From Meloidogyne chitwoodi (lineage: Eukaryota > Nematoda > Chromadorea > Rhabditida > Meloidogynidae), in contig JACZZP010000010.1 of NCBI GenBank assembly GCA_015183035.1, positions 2,378,460-2,442,459 on the forward strand: a DNA stretch of 64,000 nucleotides. Reading direction: 5' to 3'. Below are positions 1 to 12,560 of this stretch, one piece after another. Made by a program: the position numbers and the translations under genes. The number at the start of each line of letters is the position of its first letter. Position 1 is the first letter of the stretch. Below the pieces are notes generated by a model. The model was given only the letters and a program-made list of their open reading frames with translations. It did not search any database and was not told the origin of the DNA.

Positions 1-1390
1 AACTGTATGAACCCTAAATTAAACTTCAGATTTTTCAATACTGCAAGAATATTATCTAATTGTAAGAGTCATCCTTAGGCACAAACAATTCTATAAACTT
101 TTCTCTTCTTATAATCCTAGTATAGAAAAAACATGGCAAAAATATTACCTATGGCCCAAATGAAAAATTTATAAAATTAAAAGAAACTAACCAAGGATTT
201 AAAACACCTGGAGTATCGAGAATATAAATCGCTGGGCGATCCCTACAAAATAATGTAAAATTAACCTAGTATAAGAAACAAATGTAGAAACTTGCCATAT
301 TCTAATGCGATTCTGGACTCGAACAGTAACACCAGGAAATGGACCTTCCGCCAACGATTTGTCATAACCCAAATTGTTTTTGCGAAAAGCATTAATTAAT
401 GAAGATTTGCCAACCTAAAACACATTTTTAATAACCTGCTCCTTTTTACCACAAATTTTTAATTCCTATTTTCTATTAATTTCAAGTATTTCTTATTGTT
501 AGTAATTTCTATATTTAAAATCAAAATGAAGTTTAATTTACATTGACGGGGTTCGAACCTTCATACCACCTAGACTACGCCATAGAAAGTCAACTCTCCA
601 AAACAAGGTTGTTATCCACTTAACCATCCCACATGTTACGTATGGATTTTTTATTTTACTTACTATGCTATGAAGAAACTTAGTTGGTCTTACATTTTTT
701 ATTTATGGAAAAAACATTACATTAGGAATTCCAATGACCATCACTTGATATTCAGTTTTAACAGTTCGATTAAATCTATGCTCTTTATGTAATAATTCTA
801 GCATTTTTTCTCGTAAAGCATCCCATTGTGAATCCACTCGTTTAGTACAATCTGTCCAAAAAATGTTTTGCACTCCCTGAGAATCATAATATTTATTTAT
901 TGGTTCTCTTAAAATTATTGAATATATTTATTTTAAAAATTATTAATCAAAACCTGTATCTGTTATCATCGATTAAATCCTTTTTGTTCATAACTAAAAT
1001 ATGCGGTCGAACTGAGAACAATTTTTGAGCAAAAGTTGAGTTTCTTCCTGAAAGAGCTATTCTTGCTTAAAAATTAAAAACATTAGTATTTGATAAGAAA
1101 ATATATACCATCATGAACTTCCAAAACCATATCAATTGTGCGTAGTTTACCCTCCATCACTTTCATTTGAATATGCATATGTTTTGGAAACCTAAAAATA
1201 AAAATTAATCATAAAAATAAATAAACCATTCTCTCCGATCAAATTTGACTGGAAGTTCAAATCGTTGCCTTGAAATAAAATTCTCAAACTGATCTGACAT
1301 TGAACTTTGAACCTTCTGGCCATTATGATTTGCTCTGCAGCTGATGCAAATTGTTGAATAAAAAAATCGACGAAGAAAAAAATGTCCCAT
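1..1390 (-). CDS. MTG1: MTG1-type mitochondrial ribosome-assembly GTPase, 3' end off the window
   Basis: Circularly permuted GTPase of the MTG1/YlqF family, which acts in maturation of the large mitochondrial ribosomal subunit. On the minus strand the exons read in order: an Arg/Ser-rich start (MGHFFLRRFFYSTICIS) that looks like a mitochondrial presequence, FPKHMHIQMK, EVHDARIALSGRN, the G4 motif NKKDLID (about 985), the G1 motif GIPNVGKSSLIN (split by the intron near 415-720), a G2 region FPGVTVRV (about 330) and the G3 motif DTPGV (about 210). The order G4-G1-G3 is the permuted arrangement known for this family. Introns are short except the one at about 415-720, which holds a tRNA-like relic. 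The far C-terminus lies beyond position 1. Start chosen at 1390 because it keeps the presequence; an internal Met 30 codons on is the alternative. Very sure of family. Confidence 0.88.
541..636 (-). other. tRNA-like relic with A-box and B-box in an MTG1 intron
   Basis: Read on the minus strand, the intron contains TGGTTAAGTGG, a good RNA polymerase III A-box, and about 60 nt further on GGTTCGAACCC, a good B-box. A second A-box-like string, TGGCGTAGTC, lies between them. I could not fold a proper cloverleaf: the acceptor and T stems mispair. It is more likely a tRNA pseudogene or the head of a tRNA-derived SINE than a working tRNA. Confidence 0.3.
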
Positions 1391-1529
1391 TTATTTTTTT
1401 AAATAAAAAGTTTTCTAAAAAACAAACAAAATTGGACACTTTGTTGCCAATTTTTAATGGGAATCTTTAAAGAAAATTTTAATCAAAAACCAAAACACTA
1501 AATAAATAGTACAAACAAAAATTTAGATT

Positions 1530-2185
1530 ATGGAAAATCCTGATGAAAGCATCTCCAGTGAAATTAAATTATCACCGACAAATTTGCCTTTCCCTGAAGA
1601 TTTATCAAAAAACGTAGCATGCTTTTCTTTAAAAAAACATACAAAATTTGCAAGAATTATTTCAAGAGCAGAAAAGGATTTTTCGGTTTAATTTATTTCT
1701 TTTAAAGTTTTATAAAAATTATTTAAACAGAATGAAAGTGTTAGACGAATAATTTTTCATGGAATAAGTAGTGGTTGTGAAAAATGTATTTCATTTGTTG
1801 AGGTTTTTAAGCAAATATTTAAAGAACCTATTTTTCAATGGAATATTTTAAAGAAGAATCAGAACAAAAATGAGAAGGAAATTAATTTGATAAATCCAGA
1901 AATGTTTATTATGATTTCAAAAGATCCGTTTCCAGATGAATATCGATGTTTAAGGTTTGAGAATTTTTTCAAAAATTTCCAAAAATAATTTTTAAAATAA
2001 TTTTCAGTCAACAAATAAAAACAAATAATGATAATTTTGAAATGCCGGAATTTAATGTATCAAAAAAGGAGAATCAAATAAAGAAGCAAATTGGAAAACA
2101 ATACGTTTCGAAACAAATTAAAAATAAAAAGACGAATAAATGGCGAAGACCAAATAAACTTGCAAAAAAGAATGTAAAAAAGTAA
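1530..2185 (+). CDS. Small basic protein with Alba-like segment (possible Rpp25 type)
   Basis: Three exons, 1530-1685, 1731-1954 and 2008-2185, join in frame to give 185 residues. Introns are 45 and 53 nt with GT...CAG ends. The middle exon contains VRRIIFHGISSGCEKCISF, whose spacing (basic strand, G, small residues, then a helix rich in V and E) resembles the Alba domain of the RNase P/MRP subunit p25 family. The C-terminal 50 residues are very rich in Lys, Asn and Gln (KNKKTNKWRRPNKLAKKN), as expected for a nucleic-acid binding tail. The gene is divergent from MTG1, with starts only 139 bp apart. The exon model is solid; the Alba assignment is inference from one motif. Confidence 0.6.
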
Positions 2186-3583
2186 ATAACTTGAATTTTT
2201 GTTTTTTATATTTTTCAGAAATATTATTAAATTATTGTTTTAAATCATTTAAATATTAAAAAATAATCTTATGCTAGCGTATTTCTGAAGAGGTTTAAAT
2301 AAACTTTAAAATGTTAATTCATCGACATACTGAATTTTCTCCATTTTCTTAAGAAAATTAGTACTTTAGTATCCTCCTCTTATGAATTTTAAAAGAAACT
2401 TAAATTCAACGTGAAGAGATGATCTTGGTCTCTATTCAAAATCTCTACATGCCTTATACTTCCTTAACTTATTTAAATTCACCCCTTCTTCCACACAACT
2501 CCTTAGCTCCTTTATGATTCTGACTTTACAAAGAATTCATACCGTTCTTAAAAGCAATCAACAGTATTTTACAGTACATTTGGCACAATGTCATTACAGT
2601 AAGGCTGCAAAAATGTGGCGTATATATAAATTAACACAGTCGTTGGATTCTTCACTAAAAATAAGCAAAAGCCTTGTATTAACACAAAGCTTTTTACATA
2701 TTTTAAATATATTTTAGGGGATTGTTCTAAAAGATTTTGTATATTTTTAGACTTTTTATAAGAATGGTAAGAACACAAGTACCAAATAATGCTTTCACAT
2801 TCATGGGGGTGTGTAGATCGAGTTGTACGAAAAATTATTTTATCAAAATCACTCATTTCTTTAACTTTTATATATGCGTAATTTTTATGGTCAAACAAAT
2901 CTATATTTGCTACAACACGATCTTCCATAAAATTAAAACCTAAAGTTTAAAATCCAACGTTTTAATAAGAAAAATACTAGGTCTTGTTTAAATAAGACAA
3001 ATAATCTATATGTGAATATTCGAATCATGTTTTATGGATTCATTTATCTTATTTGACCACAACTTTGAGCTTATCTAAAATAAGATTAATCAAGCATTTG
3101 GGTAGTTTGACCAGTTCATTATGTCCACTATTAAATACTAGAATATGGAAAGAATCTTCCCGTTTGTATCTAATTTTAAGCTCGTACCCCAATAATCCTT
3201 TGCATATAGTACTAGTTAATATCACTTTTAAACTTAGGATATGGGTATTGTATAAAATTGATAAAAAGGCATTGATTTGACCATGATTTGGTAAATTCCC
3301 CATCTCTAGTTCCAAAAAGAAAGTAATGCGGTATTTAAAATCTTTTCAACTTTTGGAGATATACACTTAAACAATACTTTAAATTAAAAAGGGTCCCTAC
3401 TGCGGGAAATTTTTTTCCAATGCCTTTTTAATTGAATAAATTGTTCATTCTCATATTATCTATATTTTTATAAAAAGTAACCAATATCCACAAAGCCAGC
3501 CATACTCTTTCTTGCTAATCATTTCTTACATGCAGCAATAACTTTTTTTTATATTAATTTTCAGTTCTTAATAATTAAATAAA
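2186..3583. other. Intergenic AT-rich stretch
   Basis: No gene that I can support. A 119-codon open frame on the minus strand (2569-2928) is the longest; its first 70 residues are compositionally plausible as protein, but its tail is low-complexity and I see no family motif. Short overlapping frames at 3049-3315 look like chance. The end of the stretch (about 3555-3583) has ATATTAATTTTCAG 20 nt before the next ATG, a possible trans-splice acceptor. Confidence 0.4.
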
Positions 3584-6500
3584 ATGTCTCTAAATTATAT
3601 AAAGGATCCTGCTTCCCAGGTACCAACACTAACTGCTTCCGGTACTGGAGTTGATTCAATTGTTCGTTACTATCAGGATGGTACTGATGAAGTGAAGAAT
3701 TTGTTGAAGAATGAATCTTGTATGATATTCGAATGCAGGTAATATTTAAATTAATATGGGGAGGATGGTAAAAGATTTAACAAAATTTATGTGAATTAAA
3801 ATTCACAAAGAATAACATATATACCTTAAAAATAGTTTTCAGATCATTTTAAGACACGTATTATTCCTTTAAAACGATTATTATATCAAGTCTTGTTGAA
3901 ATTTTAGCTACTGTCGTGCACTTTTTCGTTCAATTATCAACTTTATCGCACACAAACGTACAATTTGTCGTTCATTGCAATCGAATTTGCAAGCGGAACA
4001 ACTTTCAGATTTTCTCAAGAACGCCAAAGAAGGTAATTTTTCGATAAATAAAAATGGAAATATAACAACTTTTAGGTACAGATAATGAACAATCCCAACA
4101 ACCACCAGAAAATGAAGAAAGTAGTGCTAATGGTGGAGGAAATAATGGAAATAACAACCTTGTTATGAAACGGAACGTGAAAAATGCTCGTGCACTTCGT
4201 CGATTTAATCCAGCAAGCAATATAGCCAAACATATTCGTCCAGTAAATGTTCATCTTGAGAAAGCCAATGTAACTAAATTTAAATTTATTGGCTATTTTC
4301 AAACTTGTTACCGTTTTAGACAAATATTGAAGTGCAAACTTTACCTAAAGTTGTTCGCCAAGTAGCAAAGACTACAATTATTGATGGAAAACAAGTAAAT
4401 ACTTTAGAATTAAAAAAAACAAATTTATTTTTAATTAACTTCTTTAACAGATTGTTGACCAACTTCCCATCGAAATAGCAATAAAGGAGCGCATACCAGA
4501 AAACCGTGTTCCATTAGTTATGCCACGTGAAAACAGCACACGTTGTGGTGAAATGCAGTTAAGACGCAGGCGTTCTATACAGTTGAAGAAATTAGCATCT
4601 GGTGGTGGTGATGGAGTTAATTATGGAGGAGGAGCTGAACTTCACGAATTAACACTGGAAGAAGTTGGAAAACTTTTTTTTAAATCTTTTTATAAACAGA
4701 TTTCAATATTGGAACGCATACCATCTGCGATACCTGTTGACTTTGTGCATTTGAGATGTGAAGATGAAAGGGGAGTCGATTAACTTTTAAAAAATTTCAG
4801 AAAAAATATATATTTCAATGCAATTATAGGTGTACAAGCAATGGCCAAAGTCCATTCAATATGTTGGCTGCTCTTGCTCACCATCTTGCTATTCAACATC
4901 AACTTGAGTATACAGAGGAAGCACTGTTGAAAAATCCGGCGCCGCACATAAAATGCTTTTTGTGTGATATTCAAGCCTTTAAAAAGTATAATTATTTTTT
5001 TAATTTTTCACTTTTTTCCAATTTCATTTTCTTCCAGACTAGACGAACTTCAAAATCATTTTAACACTGTTCATACGTCCATTCGTGAGCAACACATCAA
5101 ATCTCGCTTTGAAAAGCAAAGCTCTGACTCTAGTAGGCGCAAAGTGAGTAACTAAATTTAAAAATAATTGTAAGTTTAGATGGCGAAATGTCCATGTATT
5201 TAAACAAAATATATGAGTCATTGTTCGATTTTTTTGGATTTTTGATTCTTTAGGTTTTCTTTGTAATCAATTTAGATTCAAAAAAATGTTATCTTTAATT
5301 TGAGATTATCTTTTTGAGCTTGAATTGAAATCTAACCTTTTGGGTAGAAATCTAGCCTTTTGAGTCTCAGGGTTTTTTGAGTCACAGCAGCAGAATTGGA
5401 TCATTTCGCGAATTTTTGGCAAATCTTTTAAAAGCCTGAAATTAAATGGAAGACAGAATTTTTTGTTAATTTTATTTACATTAAGGTCGAAAAATGAATA
5501 TATCTTCATTAAAATTTAATTTACTTGTACAGGAGAAAGAACTTTCTACTTATCGAGCACGAAGTCTCAGCCCATTTTTTGTTAAAAACACTGAAGGTGA
5601 AAATTCCAAAGAAAACAAAGTTATTAGCAAACCTGGGAGAAAGAGAGGGATCACTAACATAAAAAAAGGTAAATACACAAGGCCAACATCTCAAATTCCG
5701 GAGGCCATTTTAACTCAACAAGAAGAAATTAACCAGGTAGTTAAGTATTAGAAAATAAAAAAACTTAAATTTACCTAGCAACTTTCTGCTACTTATGCTC
5801 TCAAAGATTGGATTGAAGCGAAAAAACGTATGGATTGGAATGGATTCCACGATGATGAGGAAACAACAAATTCGAGTAAAGATATGGACGCTACTCTTAC
5901 AGGTGAAGGAGTTAAAATGACAGATCCGGATAATAATTTGGCGGATAAACCTACGTGTTCAAAGGATATTGTAAATGAAGCAGAAGGTGCAAGTGATTCT
6001 ACACATATTGGATTAATTGATGAGGATGAAGCGCGTAAAATTGATAAGGTCTTAAAATTACTTTAATTTACATTATGATAAAAATGAATCATTTTAAGCT
6101 TTAAATAGTACAATAATTTTATATAATATTTTATTTTATAAAAATTTTAATTTTTAGTTGCTAAATTCAAAAGCACCAGACGAAGATGAAAATGATCATC
6201 AAGCAAACGAATCATCTGGTGGAAGCAATGCTAGTACTCCATCTCCTGCAACGAGTGACCTTTTGTTAATAAATCGCCCTCACCGTTCACGTCGTCCGAA
6301 CACAAGATATGATATTTATGAAAATGTTGGAATCGTTGGAAGTGGTGATAAGGGACGAAAGCAACGCTCAGGAAGTGCGGAATTTTTAAAAATGGTTTAA
6401 TATATTAGTAATTATTTTTGTTTAGCACCAAAGACACAAAAGTCAGAAAAAACGCCCGTGAAGGAACCACAAAGTGCAGAAAAGATTGTGAAAAGAACAC

Positions 6501-8395
6501 CAACTGGAGGGAAATTCTCTGCTGGAAAACGAAGAATTTTGTCTCAAGGCACAGAACGAAAATTGAGACAGAAGCGTCCAAAATATTCTATTATCACCTC
6601 AAGCGCTGAAATCAACAGCCATGAAAATACTGATCTCACCAAAGTAAAACAGACGACAACAATGAGATCAAATCCAGTGACAACTGCAGCTCTTCGCGAA
6701 TTTCGTGATTTTGTTCTTCCTGATTCTATTAAAACTGATAAATCTGGTAGTGAAACACCAACAGAGTCATCACATGGTGTTAGAGGTGGCAGCGTTGTGG
6801 CAACAACTAAACAGCAAATTGATCGGTATACTTTAAAATAATTTATACCTAAACAACCTTTTAAACGATATTTTTTTGAAATTTTAAATATATCTAAAAA
6901 TTATATACAAAATATGAGAACTAAAATAGTTTTTTTAATTAACAAGTAGTATGCTGGATGAAATTTGTGGAACTGATGGAAGCTCTGCAAATGACGAACA
7001 GTCTGAAACTCCACCAGTTTTAACGAAGGAGAAACAGCAATTTCCCTCTGTTATCACTGATCGCTACAAAGAAGAATTGGTGCTATATACTCCACGAGCT
7101 AAGATGATTCGTGAAGCAGTGCGTGATAAAAATCGGCGATACATTCCTTCGGGTTTATCATTTTTTTAAATAAAATGAAAATTATTTGATAAATGCGATC
7201 TTTAATAAAAAAAAATTTTTAGATAAATCATCGTCGTCTCATAGAAAACAGAATCTGAACGAGTTGAACAATGAAGAAGCAGATGGAGAACTTTCAGTTA
7301 TTGGAACGAGTACTAATGCAAAAGAGAAAATTATGAAATTTTCTCCAGTTGTAACTACATCTGGGAATCGTCCATTACCGCCACCAAAACCGAAGGTGTA
7401 GAAATGATTTATAAAATATTTTTATTTTTAAATTTTAGGATCTGGCACAAATTCCTGTTTATTTGACAGAAACGCAGCGTGATCTTTTCTTTAAGCCATT
7501 GAAACCACTTTTCAATAAAAATGTTAGTACAGATGGTTTGTGTCAGTGTGGAGAATGCGGTGATGTGCGAAAAAATATTAAAGTAATAATAAAACTTTTG
7601 TATATTAAATATTTAATTTTTAAGGATGGTCGTCGCCATATGGTCTCACATATTAGAGTCATTCGTGTTCGGTTATTTTAAATTTAATAATTAAAATTTT
7701 TAAATATATTTTTAAGTTGTTCGCTTTGTGATGCTGGTGCTTTCTTTTGCTCTGATATGCGAGTTCATTTAATGTATAGATATTGTGAGAAACTAAATTT
7801 GGCACCAGACGAATTTGTTGCACCTGGAACAGATGTTCCATGTATGGATAAGGAAAAGGTGATAAAATTACATCACTAACATAAGACTTATTAAAATTAT
7901 TTCAGGCTGATATGCTTACGCAGTTGGTTGATCCCTATAATCCTGGTCGTATAATGTATTCAACTGGCAAAGTAAATTCTACTCATACTTTTTTTCTATT
8001 AATATTTTCAGATTGTCAGTTGGACAAATCCAAGGCCATATTACCCAGATCCTAAGATTGAACGAAACATTCTTGGACCAGTGCTTCCCGGGTATGTATC
8101 AAGGTTGATTAATGAACAGAAACTTCAAATAAGTAGATATTTTAGCCCGCATCCTTCTCCTAAAAAGAAAGCAATCCGTTCAGCGATCCTTTCACCTAAA
8201 AAGTCTGTTTCTGCCGCTCAATCAAAAGAAATTGAACAAGAATCACAACAAAAGGGGGAAAATGAATCACAGCACAAACAGAAGGAAATTGGATCGCTTC
8301 AGCCAAATCAGACACAAAGGGAAGAAAAAGTAGAGGGTGATAGCACACCAATGCTCCCACCAACTGATTCGAATAAGGACCATTCATATTTGTAA
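3584..8395 (+). CDS. ZNF800: ZNF800-family C2H2 zinc-finger protein, many exons
   Basis: Large nuclear C2H2 protein built from about 15 short exons. Exons 1 and 2 join as ECSYCRALFRSIINFIAHKR followed by TIC, the atypical first finger (C-x2-C-x12-H-x4-C) preceded by a TGxxxxVRYYQDGTDEVKNLL segment; both match the N-terminus of ZNF800 as I know it. A second finger is KCFLCDIQAFKKLDELQNHF (about 4950-5070). Two more lie near the C-terminus: CQCGECGD...HMVSHIRVIR (about 7540-7665) and CSLCDAGAFFCSDMRVHLMY (about 7720-7790). Between them is a long acidic, Ser/Thr-rich, probably disordered region (5500-7400). The protein ends with a basic PKKK segment and a Gln/Glu-rich tail, stop at 8395. ZNF800 is a DNA-binding regulator in other animals; its function here is inferred by family only. 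Confidence 0.75.
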
Positions 8396-8608
8396 AAATA
8401 TTCTTTTATTTTTTAATTTAAGAAGGATTAATAAACAATTTGGAAATTTTAATTGACAAACTTAAAAACGCTATTTAGAACTTTACACTTTTATTTAGTA
8501 TATTTTGATAAATAATAAATATTTTTTTATTTTTTGTTTGTAATCCATGCGTGTGGAGAATAATTTCTACTAGACTAGAATATAAGAAATCTTGTTTTTT
8601 GTTAGTTA
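8396..8608 (+). promoter_or_regulatory. Short gap with possible trans-splice acceptor before cyclin H
   Basis: Only 213 bp separate the ZNF800-type stop from the cyclin H ATG on the same strand. The gap ends in CTTGTTTTTTGTTAG followed by TTA and the ATG, so a polypyrimidine-AG acceptor sits 3 nt before the start. This is the layout of a downstream gene in a nematode operon. No spliced-leader sequence can be read from genomic DNA, so this is inference. Confidence 0.35.
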
Positions 8609-9909
8609 ATGTATCCATCGAGTACACAAAAACGTTTTTGGATTTTCGGAAATAAAAATGAATTGGTAGAGATGCGACAAGCAGTTAATAAGGCACATAT
8701 TGATAGGCAAGGAAGTTTGATTTCTCTTAATTAGCTGACTAACAAATTAAAGGTTTAAGACAATACTAGCAGAATGTCCTCAAATTGCAAGCGAGGAAGA
8801 TTTTCTTACATCGGATGAAGAGGCTGTCTTCTGTCGGATAGTGACGGAAACTGGAATTCGGTATTTTTTACATTATTTTGTTAAGAAAAGATACAAAGTT
8901 TTGGAGATGATTTTCGGCCTGAAATGTGGCCATCAGTAAGATGGACTGCTTTTGCCTATTTCAAACGATTTTACCTAAGACATTCTGTGATGGAGTATTC
9001 ACCAAAAAATGTTATGGTTGCCTGTTATTACCTAGCAGCAAAGGTTTGATCTTTTTGTTTTGTCAACTTCAACCTTTTAAAGGTAGATGAGTTCAACGTC
9101 ACCATTGACAACTTTGTTGACAATTTGAGGTTCGATTTTGGATATATTTTAAAATAGTTTTTATTCTAGCAGTGGCACACGCGAATCCAACATTGAAACA
9201 GTGTTAACATTAGAACCAGAAATCATGCTCAAGCTGGACTATTATTTAGCTGTACACTCGCCTTTCCGTCCTTTTGAAGGGCACATGATTGAAATAAAAA
9301 CAAGAATGAACTCTTTGCTTAAATTTGACATTGAGTCTATAAGGCCATTCTCTACAGAATTTTTTAGGGTAAGCAATTTTTGAGAACTAAATAAAGAACT
9401 TAAGATGTGTTTGTATGGTGATGTAATGTTGCTCTATCCTCCATCCCAAATTTCTCTTGCGGCATTAAAATATGGATTGGATAAAACGTTAGGCGGTATT
9501 TTTATGAAAAATAAGAGAAACCAACCAAAAATATTAAATTATAGAATCAAGATCATCCAACTTTTTACGAGATTCACTTGCAAAACTGTTAGACGCTGAC
9601 TTTGGTGCAACGGGTGAAAAAAATTCTGCAGAAATATTCAGATTGGAAAAGATTCAAATAAGAATTGATCAAATATGTGAATTAGTGCGTGAACAATCCG
9701 CCCAAAATCCTAGTGCAGAAGACAGTACGAGACTACAAGTAACTATCTATCGATTAATACATTAGTTACCTTTTAATTATCTAAAGAAGAAATTCTTCAC
9801 ATATATACAAAAAGTTAGCGGTGAACTTCTACCAAGACTAAAACAAATAGAAAAGGAGAAACAGCAGACAGAAAGTGGAAATATCTTTGACTCTGACGAT
9901 GATTTTTAG
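8609..9909 (+). CDS. CCNH: Cyclin H, CDK-activating kinase / TFIIH subunit
   Basis: Partner of CDK7 and MAT1 in the CDK-activating kinase, which phosphorylates cell-cycle CDKs and, inside TFIIH, the RNA polymerase II tail. Diagnostic segments in order: N-terminal MYPSSTQKRFWIF (human MYHNSSQKRHWTF), first cyclin fold with AYFKRFYLRHSVMEYSPKN and LAAKVDEFNVTIDNF, then EPEIMLKLDYYLAVHSPFRP and FEGHMIEIKTRM, second fold with GDVMLLYPPSQISLAALKYG, and an acidic C-terminus ending DSDDDF. The first intron (about 8695-8740) appears to be of GC-AG type: AG/GCAAGG donor with acceptor TTAAAG gives DRFKTILAE in frame, whereas a GT donor leads to a stop. Converges on UVSSA. Confidence 0.93.
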
Positions 9910-9985
9910 TTCTTGAAATTAAAAAAAAATAAATTTGTTAAATTTAAAACTGAAAAATTGCAAACCGGGAAATTTTGAATTCGTG

Positions 9986-12560
9986 TTATCGTCTAGTTAT
10001 CGCATAATTAAATTGATGTATAAAATTTCGTTCAGCTTTAGTTCTTTGTATTTGTATTAATGTATCGGAAACTCTTTTTAGTGCACGTTTGTCAAACAAT
10101 TTCGTCTAAAACAAAAATGAAAATTTTTTGTTAAGTTAATTACCTTCAAGCGTTCCCTTCCATAGAAACCTTCAGATTTTGTCCTTTTTCGTACTGTCTT
10201 CTTACATTTATTGGAAACGGACGATTTCAAGGATGTTCCAGATAATTGCATACCAGTAGCAGCTTCAATATCGCGAATATAGGCTATCTCATCAGCTTTT
10301 TCCTTATCAACTTTTTTGCTGTTTGCGTCGCTGTTTCTATTAAATTATTATGAAATCTTATAATATTGTCGCAAAAACCTAGACCAATTTAACTAGAATC
10401 TAATAAATAAAACTTGCTTATTGTCAAATTGCTCTTCCATGGGGAATCCTTGTTCATCTCGTTCAATGATCGCCCCATGTAATGCACAACGATCGTATTC
10501 CATTCTTGGACAAAGCTTTCCGCTAGGCAGTGGCGCACTAAATTAGTACAAGCAAATTCTTATATCAAATTAAAAAAAATACCGGCACATTTTTTGAAAA
10601 GTTGACATTTCACCAACAAATGTCATCTGCCTAGGAACGTAGGATTTAACATAATCGTCACTCGCATTAATGTTGTCGCTGAATTACAGATAAAATGTTA
10701 AAGATATTTTTTGAATTTTGAGATCTTCATAGCATACTTATCATTTTCAGAACATTTTCTCCACCAACAATCTTCAGCAACTTGATTATATATTTTCTGT
10801 ACCTCAGGACGCCCAGATTCTTCACCCCAATAGCATAAATCTGAATCCATAGCCAAACGTCGTGGTTTGTTCAAATTATTTTTTTCATATTTACTTCGTT
10901 GTATAAAATCAGTTTGTTGGTACTGACTGGATTTGTTAAATGATTTATTTTGTTCATGTCGAATGTTACTTGGACCGGGAACTGTGGAGCATATAAATGA
11001 AGCATCATTTTTACGTTCATCTTCGATAGAATTGAGTTGTAGTAATTCAGATTCATAACCTAATGAAAATACCTTTCAAAATTATATAGTTTAAGTACCT
11101 TCTTTTTCCTCAACATCTAAAAATTCCTCGTCTTCAGAGTCAGATGAATTAGCATCTGCATGATTTCCATCAACTTTTTCTTTAACTTGAAATTCTTTGC
11201 ATTTTTGCAATTCTTCCCCTAATGCTCTTTTTGTATCGATTAATCGTTTTGTTATTGAAGTCATCGGCGTATTGTGAGTGTCACTGCCAACTTGAGTGAG
11301 TTTTTTGATCCTAAAAGATTTTCGATTATGCAGTAGAATAGCTGATTTATACCAACATTAAATTGTGATTACTAGTAGTTAGTCTGAATAATCAGATATA
11401 TTGAAATAAGTTGGAGATGGGACCTATTGGGAAGTTAATATGATGGAATCTACTAACCATGTGTTAATTTTGCTATTCCATTTTTCAAGCTGTTTAGTGG
11501 TATCCTTCAATTGATTGATTAAATCAATATTTTCAGCGCTCTTCTCAATTTCTACATCTGCTCTAAGAAAAACTGTAACATCTGTACTAGATAGAATTGG
11601 GGCACCAAAGATGTTAGTCTAAAAGAAAATTTGTAGTTAGAAGAAATTCAAACATGCAAATTTTATTAACTAAATTAATCACCGAAAGTGCTTCATTTCT
11701 TTGCAAGATAGCATCACCGTCACTGTTAAGAGAACAAAAATGTGGAAGCAAAAGTTCTGATAACTGTGGAATTTTTATTTATATTAATTATTAAGTTTTC
11801 TAACCTGAAAAGCTTCAATCTGAATTCTTTCAATCTCGGCTCGGGATTCATCAAAAAGTTTGGCAATTTTCTCAACAACTTTTCGGGCATATACTTCTCG
11901 TTTAAAAGCCTCATTTGCAGCAAGATCACGTTCAATCTAATTTATAAACTTAATGAGAATTTGATGATATTTTACTAAACCTGTAACGAACAATTAGAAT
12001 TTTCCCAATCCAAACTTTTTGATTTACTCAAATAATTTCCTAGAGTTCGCAATTTTTGATAGCCCAACCCAAATTTGTCGATCCAACAACGAAGCATTGT
12101 GATAGTCTCCTTTTTGAGTAGACAGGAAGCTTCAGACGGTCCAGGCAGGGGATAATGGATTGGGTCAGTCTCTAATGTGTAGACAAGAAAATCCTTTAAA
12201 ATTACATTAAAATTTGTTTATTTAAAATTTATTTACCTGAATTACATCTATCAAATCGAGACGAAAATTATGTGAACGTTGAAAAAAATATCCAGAAATA
12301 TGTAGAATGCAAAGCCGAACATCACAATCCAATTGGCGGAGATACTCAAATAAAATGTCAATACATGGAGAAATGATTCCATCCGTTCGACGTACTGTTC
12401 CTACAAGTTCTTTAAGCGCTTTTCCGTCCATCTCTTTCGTTTTATAGTCAAACTTAAATTTTGATTTTAATTACGAAACCACGATTCCTTGTAAAATTCA
12501 TACCTGTCTAACTATTGAACAAATACACCGACGTGCTATACTTTTCTCAGTATCAAACAT
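9986..12560 (-). CDS. UVSSA: UVSSA, UV-stimulated scaffold protein A
   Basis: Transcription-coupled repair factor that binds stalled RNA polymerase II and recruits TFIIH. From the start (12560) the exons give an N-terminal VHS-like helical domain (RRTDGIISPCIDILFEYLRQ, ISGYFFQRSHNFRLDL, FLVYTLETDP, FGLGYQKLRTLGNYL), then a helix ERDLAANEAFKREVYARKVV. The central acidic TFIIH-binding motif is clear: SEDEEFLDVEEKEGYESE (about 11060-11150), keeping the Phe and Val that contact TFIIH p62 in the human protein. Near the C-terminus come SDLCYWGEE, the zinc-binding MCRCAPLPSGKLCPRMEYDR followed by CALHG (about 10465-10580), and a last block ending RNFIHQFNYAITRR. Stop at 9986, 76 bp from the cyclin H stop (convergent). 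Eight or more short introns. Confidence 0.92.

Noticed and set aside
2569..2928. 119-codon minus-strand frame, possible gene
   Set aside because: No family motif, low-complexity end and no supporting splice sites; kept only as a remark in the intergenic entry.
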